Of a DNA stretch of 8,025 bases, positions 5,699 to 8,025 are shown in pieces (position 1 is the stretch's first letter; each line of letters begins with the position of its first letter). The DNA is taken from positions 1-8,025 of the forward strand of contig SKHU01000173.1 in NCBI GenBank assembly GCA_007116755.1, read 5' to 3'. The position numbers were made by a program, and so were the translations under genes. Source of the stretch: Alphaproteobacteria bacterium. Lineage in GTDB: Bacteria; Pseudomonadota; Alphaproteobacteria; Micavibrionales; CSBR16-224. Under the pieces are notes generated by a model. The model did not search any database and had not been told where the DNA came from. It saw only the letters and a program-made list of their open reading frames with translations.

Positions 5699-8008
5699 AT
5701 GTCTGAAAACGATTCCAACACCGATTATATTTATTACCGTGCAAAAGGACGCAGCCTTGAAGCTGTGGAAAGACTGTGCTCCCGCAACCGGAACGCCAAA
5801 AAAAACGTATCGGAACTGCTGGAGGATTTGCATGTTCTGGGGATAAACAATCCGGTTTCCGTCCAAATTTATAAGTCGGAAAACGGCCATCCGCGCCCTT
5901 ACTGTGTTGCCAATCAAATCTACGAGATTCCGTCAGCAGAGGGGGCAAGGGATTACATTTTTCAGGTTCCCGTCGATTACAAAGGCGGACATATCCCGCC
6001 AGATGGCGCAGAAAAACTTTGCGCACAGGAATCTGCCTATGCGGAAAAATATCTGTCCTTCGGCGGCGGCTGGGCCGATCCGGTTCCGTTGAATGCGGTG
6101 CTGGGATTTGTGCCGCGTACGGGAGCGGCGCTGCCGGATGATTATGATCCGAAAACGGCGCAGCATATTACGGCGGGTTCTTTGGCATCATATGATAAGG
6201 AGACGCGTTACTACCGCATTCCCGATGCCATGATGGGGAAAATCCGCGCTTTGTTCAAAACAGCGGAAGATGGTGCGACGGCCGCACGTAAAAATCCGTT
6301 GTCTAAATTCATTGTCGGGGCTGACGGCAAAACCCTGCCGCAGTTTCAGGAGTTTCGCGATGCGACTTATCTTGTATACCGGCAGGTTGAACCGTCAAAA
6401 AAACTGCCGATCGACCGCAATCTTGACCTCGGACAGATCAAAGAGGCGCGGGCGCAGGAAGAAGCGCTCAAACGCATGTTTTCCAAAGATGATGATTATG
6501 ATCCGGATCTGCTCAAGACCGTACAAAAAGTAAAATGCATCAATGCCGCGGAATATGAATGGGTGGCAGCGGACGATTTCGATGTGCAGATCGGTATAAC
6601 GCCGCCTTTGGATCCGCCGCCGGCTCTGGAGGAATTGTATTGTAAAACCGTTTTTCGTGCCGAAGGGCGGTCGAAAGCTGTTTTGAAAGAAATTCTGCGT
6701 ACGGAAGATGAACTGTACCGCAACCAGAAACGGCTGGAAATTATCCTGTTCGGCGAACCCGAAATCAGCCAGAGTTTCAATGTGGCCGGACATCATTTTT
6801 CCACGTATAGAAGCCAGTTTCATCCTGTCTATGAAGATGGGCGGGTGATCGGTATCCGCTGTGACTGGACACCGCTGCATCCGCATTATCAGGGCATGGA
6901 AAACATTGAGCCGCCCGATAACTGGGAGGAGCTTGATTCGCATCCGGGCGTTTACCGTCCTGGAAAAGATGCGCCGCAGGAGCAGAAAGACCTGTTTGCA
7001 CGGCTGGTTTATCCGGATTACCGCACCTTTTCCGATGTTTTCGGTGGCAAGCCGATGATTCGAGTCCGTGAAGCGGAAGGCCAGTATCCGCGCGCCTATC
7101 GTGAATGGCCGTTCGTTCACGCGCTGCGTGATGCGTTTTATATTGAGGTGCCGGAGAATCATAAGAGAGAAGTTTTCCGCCCGACCGACTCCGCACGTCT
7201 TTCGACAAAAGAATACTGGTATTTCAGAAGCGGTTGCGGCGATATGTATGAACCGCATATGATGCTGCGCCATGAAGGCGTTAATTTGCCTGCGGATTAT
7301 CAATATACGAAACCGGAGGCCGCCGATCCGTCAACACGTTATTTTCTGCCGGCGGGACGGTCGGAAAAAATTCTGCACGACTATAAGGAAGAAAAAAAAC
7401 GCGTATCGAAATTGCGCAAGGATTTTGTCAAGGCGGTCGGCGGCAGCGGCAGTTACGGCTATACGATGGGCGGGGGAGAGATCACCCATGTCGCGTTTGA
7501 AGGGAAAGTTCCGGAAAACTGGGTAGAGAAATCCAGCCATCGTTCCTCACAGATTGATGAAGACGGAAAAATCTATGATGTCACAATGTATGAATGTGTG
7601 CCTGATGAAAATACTGTGGAAGGCCGCAAAATCGCACAGCAGATGAAATCATTTCCGTCAGAGCCGGAAAACAGGGATTTACAGCAGCGTCTGGGGATAG
7701 ATGCAACAGTTTACCTTGACAGTTATCGGGACAAGGAGCTGTTCCGCATTCAGGCCAAAAACAGACGAAAGAAGAGGGAAGAGAAGGGCAATCTTGCCCC
7801 GCCGGACGCGATCGAATTGCCGGCGGCGATCATAGCGTGGCAGCAGGCGGATGAAACGGATAAACGTTGCGGCATAAAACCGCCGCCGATGCCTGATGCG
7901 CTGCGGCAAGAGATGGACGCATATTCCAGACAGATTAAACGACCGTCTAATCCGGTCAGATCCCTTGATAAAAGAAGAAAAAATTCAGGTGGTCGAAAGC
8001 GCGGCTAG
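5699..8008 (+). CDS. Large charged repeat protein of unknown function with a basic C-terminal tail
   Basis: I do not recognise this family. From the ATG at 5699 the product is about 769 residues, soluble in appearance: no signal peptide, no membrane segment, many Tyr, Pro, Arg, Lys, Asp and Glu. Start choice: GGCGG at 5687-5691 serves ATG 5699 with 8 bases spacing; ATG 5684 and TTG 5672 are in frame but lack a ribosome binding site. Degenerate repeats are visible by eye. A P-x-[DN]-[WY] element occurs four times (LPDDYD ~145, PPDNWEE ~405, LPADYQ ~530, VPENWVE ~604). Each is followed 20-25 residues or less later by Y-x-x-P or similar and a charged helix. A Tyr/Phe-x-x-A-x-GRS element starting a helix recurs near 13, 319 and 548. 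The last 25 residues are very basic (SLDKRRKNSGGRKRG), suggesting nucleic acid or acidic-surface binding. It has its own promoter, is divergent from the lipoprotein gene, and ends 17 bases before the window edge. Confidence 0.85.
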   Translation: MSENDSNTDYIYYRAKGRSLEAVERLCSRNRNAKKNVSELLEDLHVLGINNPVSVQIYKSENGHPRPYCVANQIYEIPSAEGARDYIFQVPVDYKGGHIPPDGAEKLCAQESAYAEKYLSFGGGWADPVPLNAVLGFVPRTGAALPDDYDPKTAQHITAGSLASYDKETRYYRIPDAMMGKIRALFKTAEDGATAARKNPLSKFIVGADGKTLPQFQEFRDATYLVYRQVEPSKKLPIDRNLDLGQIKEARAQEEALKRMFSKDDDYDPDLLKTVQKVKCINAAEYEWVAADDFDVQIGITPPLDPPPALEELYCKTVFRAEGRSKAVLKEILRTEDELYRNQKRLEIILFGEPEISQSFNVAGHHFSTYRSQFHPVYEDGRVIGIRCDWTPLHPHYQGMENIEPPDNWEELDSHPGVYRPGKDAPQEQKDLFARLVYPDYRTFSDVFGGKPMIRVREAEGQYPRAYREWPFVHALRDAFYIEVPENHKREVFRPTDSARLSTKEYWYFRSGCGDMYEPHMMLRHEGVNLPADYQYTKPEAADPSTRYFLPAGRSEKILHDYKEEKKRVSKLRKDFVKAVGGSGSYGYTMGGGEITHVAFEGKVPENWVEKSSHRSSQIDEDGKIYDVTMYECVPDENTVEGRKIAQQMKSFPSEPENRDLQQRLGIDATVYLDSYRDKELFRIQAKNRRKKREEKGNLAPPDAIELPAAIIAWQQADETDKRCGIKPPPMPDALRQEMDAYSRQIKRPSNPVRSLDKRRKNSGGRKRG

Positions 8009-8025
8009 AAGCGTCGAAGCAGTCT

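Noticed and set aside
6395..7303. 302-codon minus-strand ORF inside the large repeat protein gene
   Set aside because: The plus-strand frame is longer, has a promoter and start site, and shows internal repeats. The antisense frame has no recognisable motif.

Overview
The window looks like chromosomal DNA from a flagellated alphaproteobacterium. The visible grounds are a rod-gene cluster flgB-flgC-fliE behind a near-perfect CtrA-type box (TTAA-N7-TTAA), a PNPase of bacterial type, and moderate base composition with AT-rich intergenic gaps. A Rhodospirillales or Micavibrio-like relative is my guess; nothing here fixes the lineage. I see no tRNA, rRNA, insertion sequence, CRISPR array or integrase.

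Layout, left to right. (1) Bases 1-1853: the 3' part of pnp (polynucleotide phosphorylase), cut by the window edge. A glycerophosphodiester phosphodiesterase gene follows after only 5 bases (1859-2659), so the two are probably co-transcribed. (2) Bases 2660-2875: a regulatory gap with a CtrA-like box overlapping a sigma70-like promoter, then a leader of about 110 bases that holds a possible 25-codon ORF and two mutually exclusive small hairpins. (3) Bases 2876-4078: flgB, flgC and fliE, which build the proximal rod and the MS-ring/rod junction of the flagellar basal body, each with its own ribosome binding site. (4) Bases 4099-4130: a strong hairpin with A and T tracts, acting as a terminator between convergent genes and probably in both directions. 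(5) Bases 4151-5485, minus strand: a predicted lipoprotein with a helical middle and a degenerate OmpA-like C-terminal domain. (6) Bases 5486-5698: a divergent regulatory gap with a 14-bp perfect palindrome, a second inverted repeat and a good sigma70-like promoter firing rightwards. (7) Bases 5699-8008: a large (about 769 aa) charged, Tyr/Pro-rich protein I do not recognise, apparently built of degenerate repeats and ending in a very basic tail.

How the parts fit: pnp and the phosphodiesterase are housekeeping (RNA decay, phospholipid headgroup recycling). The flagellar operon is a separate, probably cell-cycle-controlled unit. The lipoprotein and the repeat protein are divergently transcribed and share a regulatory gap. 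The repeat protein is the most novel item in the window.
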